Origin: Robiginitomaculum sp.
GTDB taxonomy: Bacteria; Pseudomonadota; Alphaproteobacteria; Caulobacterales; Maricaulaceae
Length of the DNA stretch: 64,000 bases
Assembly: GCA_016765135.1 (NCBI GenBank)
Contig: JAESQN010000015.1
Location: 1-64,000 of the forward strand
Reading direction: 5' to 3'
Position numbers and translations under genes: made by a program
Shown: positions 17,650 through 26,334 of the stretch, piece after piece
Numbering within the stretch: the first letter of the stretch is position 1
Layout of the letters: each line of letters begins with the position of its first letter
Notes under the pieces: generated by a model
Told to the model about the DNA's origin: nothing
Databases searched by the model: none
Seen by the model: only the letters and a program-made list of their open reading frames with translations

Positions 17650-18403
17650 TTTTCACCATTTCAAGAGCTTCACCAACGGGCAAAACAAGGGCGCCGCTGG
17701 CTTTGACGGCAGCTATGGTTTCGAGGAATTCTTTTGTCGTTACCCCCCATTCACTCGGATTATCCCGCACATCATGGGTGAACAAGATCAACCAGCCGGG
17801 CCGTTTTTTAAGCCCTTCAATCAGCCCCAAAGTATGGTTTAGTTTTGCACCGGAAAACAAGGGTGCGGATTTAAGACAGTTTAAATCAGCACGGCCTCGA
17901 TTAACGCCGGACATGACCCCGCGCATAGATTTAAAATGGCCAGCCAGCGCCGTTTTATTACCAATATTTGTCGTCCCGTAGGGCCAGGCGAAATGTTCAA
18001 TCGGGCTTTTAACCCCCATAGCGGTCAGGGCAACGTTGTTGCGCGCTATCTCGGCCAGCACTTGTTTCTGGGTGCTTTGCCCACAATCCAGATGCGAATA
18101 TGTATGCCCGGCGATTTCGTGAGATTTTGCTTGCAACCCCGCTAAATCGGTTTTGTCAAAACTTTGACCATGATGGTTTTGGACGCCTGCCAAACCGGCC
18201 GCTACATAAAATGTAGCGCGCCATTTATGCTTCGCCAGCATGTCCGCACCCTCGTATAATGCGCTGCGGGGGAAGTCGTCAAATGTGAAACTGACGATAG
18301 GACGTTTGAGCAAAACCCGGATATCCCGTCTGGCCCGCAAGGGTAAGAGCTTGCGCGATATTTTGGCGCTCAGGGACATGGAAGGTTGGTAAGGTGCGTT
18401 CAT
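17636..18403 (-). CDS. hfsH: polysaccharide deacetylase, HfsH-like
   Basis: This is a NodB-domain (carbohydrate esterase 4) enzyme of 255 residues. Metal and catalytic motifs are SFTFDDFPRSA (TFDD) and HTYSHLDCG (the HxxxH zinc motif). It probably removes acetyl groups from GlcNAc units of the secreted polysaccharide; in Caulobacter HfsH does this and is needed for adhesive strength. No signal peptide is seen, which fits a cytoplasmic enzyme. ATGA overlap with the upstream GT2 supports coupled translation. The symbol rests on the order E-F-G-H, so treat it as probable. Confidence 0.8.
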   Translation of the reverse strand: MNAPYQPSMSLSAKISRKLLPLRARRDIRVLLKRPIVSFTFDDFPRSALYEGADMLAKHKWRATFYVAAGLAGVQNHHGQSFDKTDLAGLQAKSHEIAGHTYSHLDCGQSTQKQVLAEIARNNVALTAMGVKSPIEHFAWPYGTTNIGNKTALAGHFKSMRGVMSGVNRGRADLNCLKSAPLFSGAKLNHTLGLIEGLKKRPGWLILFTHDVRDNPSEWGVTTKEFLETIAAVKASGALVLPVGEALEMVKNDYG

Positions 18404-19362
18404 GACATGGTCTTTACTGATATGGCCTTCACTGACATGGCCTGAGAATACCAGGACGCCCGCCAGAGTTTAAGCGCCAATAACCGAACTTTTGTTGGCA
18501 CTAGGGACGAACGGACGAGGGTTTTGAGTATTGGTCGCATCAGTTTTTGTCCTGGTACATATTTGAGCCTTTGGCTCATTTTATATAGGGTCAGCGTTTT
18601 TGCCAAATCCGGATGGGCGCTGGTAAAGCGTATATAATTGTGCGCACTGTCTTTGAAGCGAGCGAGAAGCGTCTCCGTGGTTTCCAGCCCGAGATGTAAC
18701 GCCGGAATATCGGCGTGTTTGAGCTTGTATTTTTTGACTGCGCGGGCGGCCCATTCGCTGTCTTCCCAACCCCAGCCCGTAAAGTCGGTGTCGAATGGTT
18801 CAGCGTCCAAAATAATGGACCGTACACATAAATTGGACGAGCAGACATATTGTGCACCGCATGCGTTTCGCGCCGCAGCATCCAGGCAGTCGGAGGTTTT
18901 GGAGAAAGCCCGGTGTAGTTCCGTCTCGGCGGATTGTGTTTGGTGCGGCACGGTAAACCCGCCAAATATAATATCAGCATCCCCCGCCTGTATCGCTGCG
19001 AGATAATCCCCTAAAAATGTACGCTCCTGGGGCCGCATATCAGCGTCGAGGAACAGCACCCATCCAGCGCGGGCCTGTGATTTCAAATAATTTCTGGCGG
19101 TTGAGCGGCCTTTATTTTCTGCTGCAAAGAACAGGCGAATAGCGGCAGGACTTTTGTCCGCAGCATGCTCAAGGCGTGTATTGACATTGGCGTCATTGGT
19201 GCCGTCGTCATAGAGCAATATCTCTACATTTTTTGTAGTTTCCGCTTGCACCAATAAATCGCTGAGCAATAAATTCGGATCGTCGTTATAATAAGGAACC
19301 AAGACGGATAATAACGGATTTTGGCCTGATTGTGCCGCCTGGTTTTGGTGGTGCGTAATCAT
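18400..19362 (-). CDS. hfsG: GT2 glycosyltransferase, HfsG-like
   Basis: This 320-residue GT-A glycosyltransferase has LLSVLVPYYNDDPNL, the DXD motif in VLFLDADMRPQERTF and an acceptor motif GWGWEDSEWAARA. It adds a sugar to the lipid-linked holdfast-type repeat if the cluster assignment is right. ATGA overlaps join it to the flippase before and the deacetylase after. Its last codons and the start of the next gene carry three imperfect 15-bp units (about 18402-18446), coding SVKAISVKTMS. Confidence 0.8.
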   Translation of the reverse strand: MITHHQNQAAQSGQNPLLSVLVPYYNDDPNLLLSDLLVQAETTKNVEILLYDDGTNDANVNTRLEHAADKSPAAIRLFFAAENKGRSTARNYLKSQARAGWVLFLDADMRPQERTFLGDYLAAIQAGDADIIFGGFTVPHQTQSAETELHRAFSKTSDCLDAAARNACGAQYVCSSNLCVRSIILDAEPFDTDFTGWGWEDSEWAARAVKKYKLKHADIPALHLGLETTETLLARFKDSAHNYIRFTSAHPDLAKTLTLYKMSQRLKYVPGQKLMRPILKTLVRSSLVPTKVRLLALKLWRASWYSQAMSVKAISVKTMS

Positions 19363-20852
19363 GGTAATGACTCCGGTTCAACTTCCACCCTAGGTGTGTG
19401 TGTCCGGGTTTTGATTTTGTCGCGCAGATCTTTGAGCAAAGTCCGGCAATTGGCAGTGTTGAGCGCAAAGACCACAAGTCCGTACACGGCCGCGCCGACA
19501 CCCGCTTTAACCAACAACTCCAACACGTCTGGCAATTGGTCAACAAAGTTTGGAAGTGCCAATACGGCACCCGCCATGACAACACAGGCAAAGGCCGTTT
19601 GCGCAAATGCTTTAAAGGGCAATGGCAGGGGGAATGAGCGCCGGGCCACAGCAAAGCTAAGTACCAAACCAATACCGTAAGCGATCAAGGTTGACCATAC
19701 CGCGCCGTTAAGCCCGTAAATCGGGATCAACCAGATATTGAGTATAACATTGATAATAACGGGCGGGATCATGGTCATGGCGAGAAGCCCGGTCTTGCGC
19801 GACAACATAAAGGCACGCTGGGCGTAATAGGCGATAAAGCCGTTCATGACCCCGACAAAAGCAATCCACGGCATGATTTTAACCGCTTCCGCCCGCACGC
19901 TTTCGCCTAAAATAAATCCGGCAGGTTCCGCCACCAAAGCGATCCCGGTGGCCGCAGGTAATATGACCAGCAACAATATTTCCCCGTAGTTTTTCAAAAC
20001 TTTTTTGGTGGTCTCCAAGCCGTCTTGTTCAAGGGTAGTAATGGCGATGGGGGTGATGGCCATAGCAATCCAGACAAACAATACATCCAAAGACCGGTTG
20101 GCCAAATTGTATCCGGCATTATATTGCCCGACCGCCAAATCATCCATGAAATATTTGATGAAAAACAAATCGCCCTGAGACAATATATAGCTCAACATCA
20201 AGGCAAAGCATATGGGCATGCCATAAGCGAAATATTGTTTCACGCGGGCCGTGTCTACACCGCCGCCGCGCATACGTTTTAACATAAACGGCAGATCAAC
20301 CAATACCGCTAGCCCGCTAGCGGCCATAATACCGACAAAAGGTGCAACCTCGCGCAAAGGTGTGACCAGAATGAGAATGATACCAAGGCTAAAGCCGAAC
20401 AGGCTTTGGGACGAATGAATGGCGCTAAAACGGCCAATGCGGTGGGCGGCTTTGTGGGCCTCGATACCTATATTATAAATGAGCGTCAAACAGGTGGACG
20501 CCAAGGCAAAAGCCAAAATGGTTTTCATCGTGTTTTCTACGGGCAGAATATAGACAAGCCCCATAAACAAAGGCAGGCCGATAATGGCCATGACCACGGC
20601 GGTGATATAACTGGTTTTAAGATGCGTGGCCAGTTTTCCGCGCCGTTCGGCTCTCGCATAGAACCTGGCCATAGCGGCCTCAATCCAGGTAAAAAACACC
20701 ATATGGATAAAGTGCAGGCTGGCTATGGCGAGCGCGTAACGGCCAAATTCTGCACCGTCAAACAGGCGCGTCAAAATAGCGATTGTGCCAAAGCTGATAA
20801 CTATGTTGGCCAGATTGACCGGAACATACCCAAGCATTTGCCGCCCAATCAT
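19359..20852 (-). CDS. hfsF: Wzx-type polysaccharide flippase, HfsF-like
   Basis: This 497-residue MOP/PST-superfamily transporter has about 12-14 membrane helices and begins MIGRQMLGYVPVNLANIVI, typical of oligosaccharide flippases. It moves lipid-linked repeat units across the inner membrane for polymerisation in the periplasm. It lies 37 bp after the initiating transferase and overlaps the GT2 (ATGA). A charged cytoplasmic tail ends the protein. Export genes (hfsD/A/B-like) are not in this window. Confidence 0.85.
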   Translation of the reverse strand: MIGRQMLGYVPVNLANIVISFGTIAILTRLFDGAEFGRYALAIASLHFIHMVFFTWIEAAMARFYARAERRGKLATHLKTSYITAVVMAIIGLPLFMGLVYILPVENTMKTILAFALASTCLTLIYNIGIEAHKAAHRIGRFSAIHSSQSLFGFSLGIILILVTPLREVAPFVGIMAASGLAVLVDLPFMLKRMRGGGVDTARVKQYFAYGMPICFALMLSYILSQGDLFFIKYFMDDLAVGQYNAGYNLANRSLDVLFVWIAMAITPIAITTLEQDGLETTKKVLKNYGEILLLVILPAATGIALVAEPAGFILGESVRAEAVKIMPWIAFVGVMNGFIAYYAQRAFMLSRKTGLLAMTMIPPVIINVILNIWLIPIYGLNGAVWSTLIAYGIGLVLSFAVARRSFPLPLPFKAFAQTAFACVVMAGAVLALPNFVDQLPDVLELLVKAGVGAAVYGLVVFALNTANCRTLLKDLRDKIKTRTHTPRVEVEPESLP

Positions 20853-20889
20853 CGTACTTTCCTCATGATGTTTTCCTCATGACATACAC

Positions 20890-22506
20890 CTAGCGGTCGT
20901 TTTCACTGTCGCCGAGCAGGCAAGGCAAGGTTTTAATCATGATCATTAAGTCGAAAAACAGACCGGAGCGCTCAATATATTCGATATCCAACTGCACCCG
21001 TCTGGCTACGCTTTTCGCATCATGTAAAGGCCCACGTGAGCCGTTAATCTGTGCCCACCCGGTCAGACCAGGTTTGACTTTGAGACGGTGCGCATATTCA
21101 TCGACCAGTTTATAGGTTTCAATATTTCCTGTATGCATGCCCACGGCGTGAGGGCGAGGCCCGACGAGGGACATATCACCTTTCAAAACATTGAGAAGTT
21201 GCGGTAGCTCGTCCAAGCTGGTTTTACGGATAAAACGTCCGACACGGGTCACACGGTTGTCGCCCGCGACCACCTGGGATTTGGCGTCCTTGTCCTCGTC
21301 CTCGACCTTGAGCGAACGGAATTTAAACACATCAAACACCCGGTTGTTAAAACCCTGGCGTTTTTGCTTAAACAGAACAGGGCCGGGACTATCAAGCTTT
21401 ATAGCAAGAGCGATAAGCGCCAATACGGGAGCGCCGAACAATAACGCACAGCCGCTGATGACAATATCCACCATGCGTTTGGTGAAAATCTGGCGACCAG
21501 AAAACGTCGTGCCGGTAATTTCCCGCATACCGATTTCGGCGATTTGTGTCAGGCGCTGTTGCACATGATCCAGATGTTCAAACTCGTCGACCACGAAAGC
21601 GATGCGGTTGGGCAATTTGCGCACCTGGGCGGCGAAAGCTTTTTTGCGTTCGCTGGCAATGCCTGGCAAGGTAACAATAATCCTGTCCACATAGGGCAGG
21701 GCGTCCCAACTTAACATATCTTCGATTTTCCCCACTACAGGCACGCCGTGGATATTATGGGGGGCACGGGACAACCGTTCATCAAAAATTGCCAATATAT
21801 TCAGCTCGCGTGTGCGTGCGTTCTCCTCAATCAAACGTCTGGCAGCTTCGGTAGCGCCTAGCATGATAATGGTCGGAATAAGCTGGCCACGTTCATGTTG
21901 GCGCTTGATCACGACATAATAAATACTGTGCAATATCAGCAATGTAGCCGTTGCCATAAGCCCCGAAATTGCCAAAGCATCGGGGATAAACGTCTCTGGT
22001 TTGAATATCAAGGCTATGGACAGCCAGACCCCAAGCGCTGCTGCGGCGCCTAGAACTACGCGTTTCATATGGCCGCTATAACTTTCGGCGGGAGAAAAAT
22101 GATGGGCTTTGACAAGGTACATGGCCCCGAAAAACCCGATAGCACCAGATAGCCCCGCTGCCAATGGCGCAAGAATGCCATTATTATTGGTGCCAATATA
22201 ACCGCTCCAAATGGATATTAAGATCACCGTTGTGACGAATAGGGCGTCAATAACCCGCAAGGAAAAACGAAGTGCCGCGATGTTGCCGGTTTGCGCCGGG
22301 AAATGTATATCGGCGAGTTTGACCCGTGCTATCGGTTTGGTGTCTGGAGCGGTCTGCCCAGTCCTTTTGGTAAAGGTCTCCAGGGTTTCGATGTTTACAT
22401 TTGGTTTATCAGGTGCCGTATGCACAGCCGTACCTGCCGTTGGTTTTGTAGGAAGTTTCGCCGGACCCACACCCGGTTTTTTCAGTTGTGTCATTTTACC
22501 CACCAC
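20890..22506 (-). CDS. hfsE: undecaprenyl-P hexose-1-P transferase, HfsE-like
   Basis: This initiating enzyme has a Thr/Pro-rich cytoplasmic start (residues 1-75), four or five membrane helices, a CoA-binding-like Rossmann domain (PTIIMLGATEAARRLIEENAR) and a C-terminal sugar-transferase domain. The latter shows KRMVDIVISGCALL, DVFKFRSLKVE, KTSLDELPQLLNVL and SLVGPRPHA. It transfers a hexose-1-phosphate to undecaprenyl phosphate (WbaP/WcaJ/PssY class). It is the first gene of a five-gene minus-strand operon whose order equals Caulobacter hfsE-F-G-H. Its promoter should lie in the 230-bp gap before tRNA-Ser. Confidence 0.85.
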   Translation of the reverse strand: MVGKMTQLKKPGVGPAKLPTKPTAGTAVHTAPDKPNVNIETLETFTKRTGQTAPDTKPIARVKLADIHFPAQTGNIAALRFSLRVIDALFVTTVILISIWSGYIGTNNNGILAPLAAGLSGAIGFFGAMYLVKAHHFSPAESYSGHMKRVVLGAAAALGVWLSIALIFKPETFIPDALAISGLMATATLLILHSIYYVVIKRQHERGQLIPTIIMLGATEAARRLIEENARTRELNILAIFDERLSRAPHNIHGVPVVGKIEDMLSWDALPYVDRIIVTLPGIASERKKAFAAQVRKLPNRIAFVVDEFEHLDHVQQRLTQIAEIGMREITGTTFSGRQIFTKRMVDIVISGCALLFGAPVLALIALAIKLDSPGPVLFKQKRQGFNNRVFDVFKFRSLKVEDEDKDAKSQVVAGDNRVTRVGRFIRKTSLDELPQLLNVLKGDMSLVGPRPHAVGMHTGNIETYKLVDEYAHRLKVKPGLTGWAQINGSRGPLHDAKSVARRVQLDIEYIERSGLFFDLMIMIKTLPCLLGDSENDR

Positions 22507-22736
22507 ATTGTTTCGCTATATTTATCCCAATAGGGAAAATATTCTGTAAACATCATGGTGTTTATGTGGGGTGAAATGCGAACAATGTCGTGAGAATTTC
22601 AAGGTGTTGTTCTGATGTGGGTCACATGCCTGTCTTTATGGTTAATATCCGGCTAATTTAGGCGAAACTGGTTTCTTTTTGCAAAAACATCATTTCTGTC
22701 TTGCAGGAGCGCCATGCTTGCGCTAATTCCCCGCTC

Positions 22737-22827
22737 GGAGACGTGGCCGAGTGGTCGAAGGCGCTCCCCTGCTAAGGGAGTATGGGTCATAAGCCCATCG
22801 AGGGTTCGAATCCCTTCGTCTCCGCCA
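22737..22827 (+). tRNA. tRNA-Ser (anticodon GCT)
   Basis: The acceptor stem GGAGACG pairs with CGTCTCC, and the D-loop reads GTGGTCGAAGGC. The anticodon stem is CTCCC/GGGAG around loop CTGCTAA, giving anticodon GCT. A long variable arm (class II) and TTCGAAT in the T-loop follow. The 3' CCA is encoded. The accessory gene block begins directly downstream of its 3' end. Confidence 0.97.
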
Positions 22828-23162
22828 TTGCCTTTGTCTAAGTTGTTGAAATATATTAAATTAAGTTTATTCATTGAACGGCTTGGCTCACTTTTAGGCC
22901 TACTTTCTGGAGTGAATAAGCCAAATACTACAACTTGGTAATCTCTTTGTGTTGCATACTGTTTTACTGTGTATTGAATGATGATTTGACCCGCCAATCT
23001 GTGTGGGCAGATAATGGCAACGTCCCTGGAGGAGGTAATGGTGCGCGGAGGTTGGGGGTAGTCTGTTTGTTTCACACTTTTTGCTTGCGTAGAAATAGAA
23101 TCGTTGTCACACGCCATGGTTAAAGGTGGCTTTTATACAAGGGGCAGGCTACGCACTCAACT
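22828..23162. other. 335-bp gap after tRNA-Ser
   Basis: I see no gene with family or codon support here. A strong ribosome-site-like GGAGGAGG at about 23030 precedes an 8-codon frame, which I do not call. I found no obvious repeat of the tRNA 3' end. It probably holds the promoter of the lipoprotein operon. Confidence 0.5.
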
Positions 23163-24962
23163 ATGTGCCTAGCGTGGCGGAAATATGAGGGGATGGGTCT
23201 GACAAAATTTAGGATATATGGTGTGGTGAAGGGTTTGGGCTTTGGTGTGTGCTTGTCTGCTGCTCTAAGTCTTTCCGCTTGCGCCAGTTCCGGGATGTTG
23301 GGGGCCGGGAAATTGGCGGCTGTGGCCACAAGCTCGTCCTGTGCCAATCCGGTTATACTCAAGCATGCCCTCAAAGGCGAAAGTAAAGCCTCCCTGTCCG
23401 CGAATGATATCTCCGAGATAGAACGCATTGCCCGTGTGCGTGTGATGGGGTTTAAAACTGCAACATTTGTATCCGGTAGCGGGTGTGCAGATAAGGGTAT
23501 CACAAAATACAAATTAACGGATGCAGATGACGCCCCCACCACTCCCCTCTATGTCAAACACATGACAAAAGCTCAAATCAAGGCCGACCCGAATGTGCGA
23601 TGCGGACCAAAGTTCAAACAGCTATATCAACCACCAACGAAACTTAGCGGTGCTGGGAAAATATTGAGCTTACCTGATGGGGAGGGGTGTGAAAAAACAA
23701 ATAGGTATCACAAGATAGCTGAAATAGGTTTGGATAGTACGCGTTCATCATACCGCGATTATAACATTAATGATGATATCATCACAAATATTTTGATAAA
23801 GAGGCACCCTTATTTCGATAGTTTTGATTCCATGTTAGAGACTTACGTTCGGCTAGTGAATGATAAGGGCGCGATTCAGGATGGGCTTGAAGAACTTTTG
23901 AATGAGTTGTTTGAGAAACTCGATACTGATGAACTCCTCTTTGAGAGGAGGTGTCGGAATTTGCTTCCAACTGGAAAGTTCGACTTTGGATGTTCCGTTG
24001 ATCTTAGTAGTTTTAGTGGGCGCGTTGTGGAGTATTTTTTACTTTTGCAAAACTATTTCCCAAGTGCTGGGTGTCCCAGTAAGGCATATTGCATTGACGA
24101 ACAACGCCTTGGTCAAAGTTTGGACTTAGTTCGGTCAATATCTTCTTTCGCTTCGGTTGATTGGATCAATCCAAGTATTATCGTTGATTTGAGCGGCCCT
24201 CAGGTAGATAGTGATGAAAGTTATAATCGCTGGCATTGTGAAACTTTATTTAATTCGTCAAAAGTTTATTTGGACTCTTACAGGTTGGCTCTTAACCTTC
24301 ATGATGATGGTCGTGGTTTGAAGCTTTTCTTTGAACGCACCTCTGGGTTGAAATATTTTTCCGGAGGGGTGTTGTCTGAAGATACGGAATTTAAAACTCA
24401 ATTTGATAAATGTTCTGATTGGAAAACTATTGATTTCTTACAGTTGGAAATGTCAAATTTATATAATTCTTTGCTGTCTCAAAAAATTTCTCCAAGTAAT
24501 GCCGCATTGGAATATAGCAGTATAATGCTTCGTTTGAATTCTGAGACGGCTCGAATGGCAACCAAAAATAAGGCACCAAACCCAACATATGACTACGAGA
24601 AAATCACTATTGAAGTCATAAGTTTAAAGTTTTTGTTGCATTTATATGAGAGCCACAATTACGACGTCAGTTTAATGGGCGACACGGTTTTAATGGCTAA
24701 AATGGATGAAGGTCACCATTGGTTACCAGCCCCGTATGAAGTCATAGAGGGCTTGGAACTTTATTTGTTAACATATTCGCCCATACTGAATAGATCATTG
24801 TGGCGAAACACAGCGATTACTTTGTATGAATTCTACGGACGAACAATTTCTCCGTTAAATTCCAGGGGGATCAATCCTATAAATTTGGAAGATTTTCAGG
24901 TCAGGCAGGCGAATATTTGTACCTTAGCATTGGTAAATGGTGTTAGTGGAGTTTGTGAATAA
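23163..24962 (+). CDS. paralogous Cys-containing lipoprotein A, unknown family
   Basis: I do not recognise this 599-residue protein. The start is ATG 23163 or 23193 (MGLTKFR). A lipoprotein signal ends in lipobox LSAC. Module 1 (about residues 55-190) has SSCANPVI, IERIARVRVMGF, GSGCADKGITKYKL and HMTKAQIKADPNVRC. It closes with YQPPTKLSGAGKILSLPDG and then EGC. This module is shared with the next gene and, in part, with the one after. A long AT-rich C-terminal region follows, predicted mostly helical, with a C-x12-C pair (RRC..GC) ahead of a hydrophobic helix. It probably sits in the outer membrane or periplasm. No known enzyme motif is visible. Confidence 0.7.
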   Translation: MCLAWRKYEGMGLTKFRIYGVVKGLGFGVCLSAALSLSACASSGMLGAGKLAAVATSSSCANPVILKHALKGESKASLSANDISEIERIARVRVMGFKTATFVSGSGCADKGITKYKLTDADDAPTTPLYVKHMTKAQIKADPNVRCGPKFKQLYQPPTKLSGAGKILSLPDGEGCEKTNRYHKIAEIGLDSTRSSYRDYNINDDIITNILIKRHPYFDSFDSMLETYVRLVNDKGAIQDGLEELLNELFEKLDTDELLFERRCRNLLPTGKFDFGCSVDLSSFSGRVVEYFLLLQNYFPSAGCPSKAYCIDEQRLGQSLDLVRSISSFASVDWINPSIIVDLSGPQVDSDESYNRWHCETLFNSSKVYLDSYRLALNLHDDGRGLKLFFERTSGLKYFSGGVLSEDTEFKTQFDKCSDWKTIDFLQLEMSNLYNSLLSQKISPSNAALEYSSIMLRLNSETARMATKNKAPNPTYDYEKITIEVISLKFLLHLYESHNYDVSLMGDTVLMAKMDEGHHWLPAPYEVIEGLELYLLTYSPILNRSLWRNTAITLYEFYGRTISPLNSRGINPINLEDFQVRQANICTLALVNGVSGVCE

Positions 24963-24977
24963 AATAGAGAAGGTGAT

Positions 24978-26333
24978 ATGCCTTATAGAATTAGAGTAAT
25001 TGATGTTGCTAAGAATAGCCCTCCGCCAGGGTATACATTTGGTGAGATCACGGTTACAGGTTCAATAACTAGTGGTTATGATCGTTTTTGGCAAAGAGGC
25101 GATGCCGCGAGAGTGAAGAAACCTTTGATTAGGACTAAGCGTAAGCGCGTCAACCCGATTGCCCTTGCGCTTGTCTTACTCTACAGCCTGTTCTTAAGTG
25201 CCTGCGCCAGTGCCGCGCAGCAGTTAAAATCCGATACACCTGCTAAAATGGCGACCCAGTCCTCTTGTGATAATCCGGTGATTGTCCAGCATCCCCAACT
25301 TACCCCAGGTTACCCTGAGGATCTGAGAGCCGAAGAATCCCGTTTGATTTATGGCTCTGAACGCATTGCATCGTTGTTAGCTATGGGGCTTGATGTTGTG
25401 GATTACGGGGGAGGACATTGTGATGACCCCCGTATCCATAAATATAAACCCAATCCCAGTCCTTCATCAGTCAATAAGGCTCTTGAAGTTAGTGAGAAAA
25501 GTTCACAGAACGAAGGTCTGTCATACACCTTATATGCACTTCATATGACACCTTGGCAAATCAACGCCGATCCAAGCGTGGTCTGTAAGACCAGATACAA
25601 ACACCACTATCAGCCCCCTTTGAAACTCCACGGAGTTGGTAGAGTTAATATGATGCCTGACGGAAAACAGTGCCAAAGAACATCAATTTTATTTTCAGAT
25701 ATCTCTGAAGCACTTCGGATTGTGTTAAGTTTCGATGGGCTTGTAGAGAATGTTCTTGATGCTTCGATTGACTGTAGTGGCGCTGATGACTTTGAAACTT
25801 TTCAAGAGTATAGCAAAAGTATTTCTGCTAGGTACTATCGGGAGAGCCCAGAAGGATACGATATCGCCAAAACTTGGTACCAACTTGACCGTTTACGTGC
25901 AGATGTTTGTAAAATTTATCTGGATTTTGGAAGTTTTGAATTATTATTAACCAAAATAGCAAATTCACATGATTTGCTTGCCGAAAGTCCTTGTTATGAC
26001 CGCGAGCAAGTATTGCTGGACAGAAAACTTTCAATGGTTTGCATGAGAGAGGCCTCTTTAGTCGCAAAAATATACAGGGTATATGCGAAATCACTAGCCC
26101 AAAGCCGCGGCCGTATTGATGAATACGATGCGAACATCGTCACTGAAATTCAGAAGGTCAATCTGGCCGCCAAATCACGTTTATCTGTGTATATGAAGTT
26201 TGAAACGAAATACGGCTATCCTACTATTGATGTACATGATGTTTATTATCCCACTAATTCATATTCAATGACAATACGCTATATAAGCGCGGATGCAATC
26301 TACTCAATTGACCAGTATTTAGAAGGAGGTTAA
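24978..26333 (+). CDS. paralogous Cys-containing lipoprotein B, unknown family
   Basis: This 451-residue protein follows its paralogue by 15 bp, with AGAAGGTGAT before the ATG. An unusual 50-residue charged leader (MPYRIRVIDVAKNSPPPG) precedes the hydrophobic signal and lipobox LSAC. The leader may mean a late true start or a distinct N-terminal topology. Module 1 is conserved: SSCDNPVIVQH, ERIASLLAMG, GGHCDDPRIHKYKP, HMTPWQINADPSVVC, YQPPLKLHGVGRV and MPDGKQC. The C-terminal half differs from lipoprotein A except for a C-x15-C pair (SPC..MVC) followed by a helix. Function is unknown. Confidence 0.7.
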   Translation: MPYRIRVIDVAKNSPPPGYTFGEITVTGSITSGYDRFWQRGDAARVKKPLIRTKRKRVNPIALALVLLYSLFLSACASAAQQLKSDTPAKMATQSSCDNPVIVQHPQLTPGYPEDLRAEESRLIYGSERIASLLAMGLDVVDYGGGHCDDPRIHKYKPNPSPSSVNKALEVSEKSSQNEGLSYTLYALHMTPWQINADPSVVCKTRYKHHYQPPLKLHGVGRVNMMPDGKQCQRTSILFSDISEALRIVLSFDGLVENVLDASIDCSGADDFETFQEYSKSISARYYRESPEGYDIAKTWYQLDRLRADVCKIYLDFGSFELLLTKIANSHDLLAESPCYDREQVLLDRKLSMVCMREASLVAKIYRVYAKSLAQSRGRIDEYDANIVTEIQKVNLAAKSRLSVYMKFETKYGYPTIDVHDVYYPTNSYSMTIRYISADAIYSIDQYLEGG

Positions 26334-26334
26334 C

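Noticed and set aside
22653-23117. A 154-codon minus-strand frame across the tRNA-Ser gene
   Set aside because: It runs through the tRNA on the opposite strand, and its sequence is explained by the tRNA complement.
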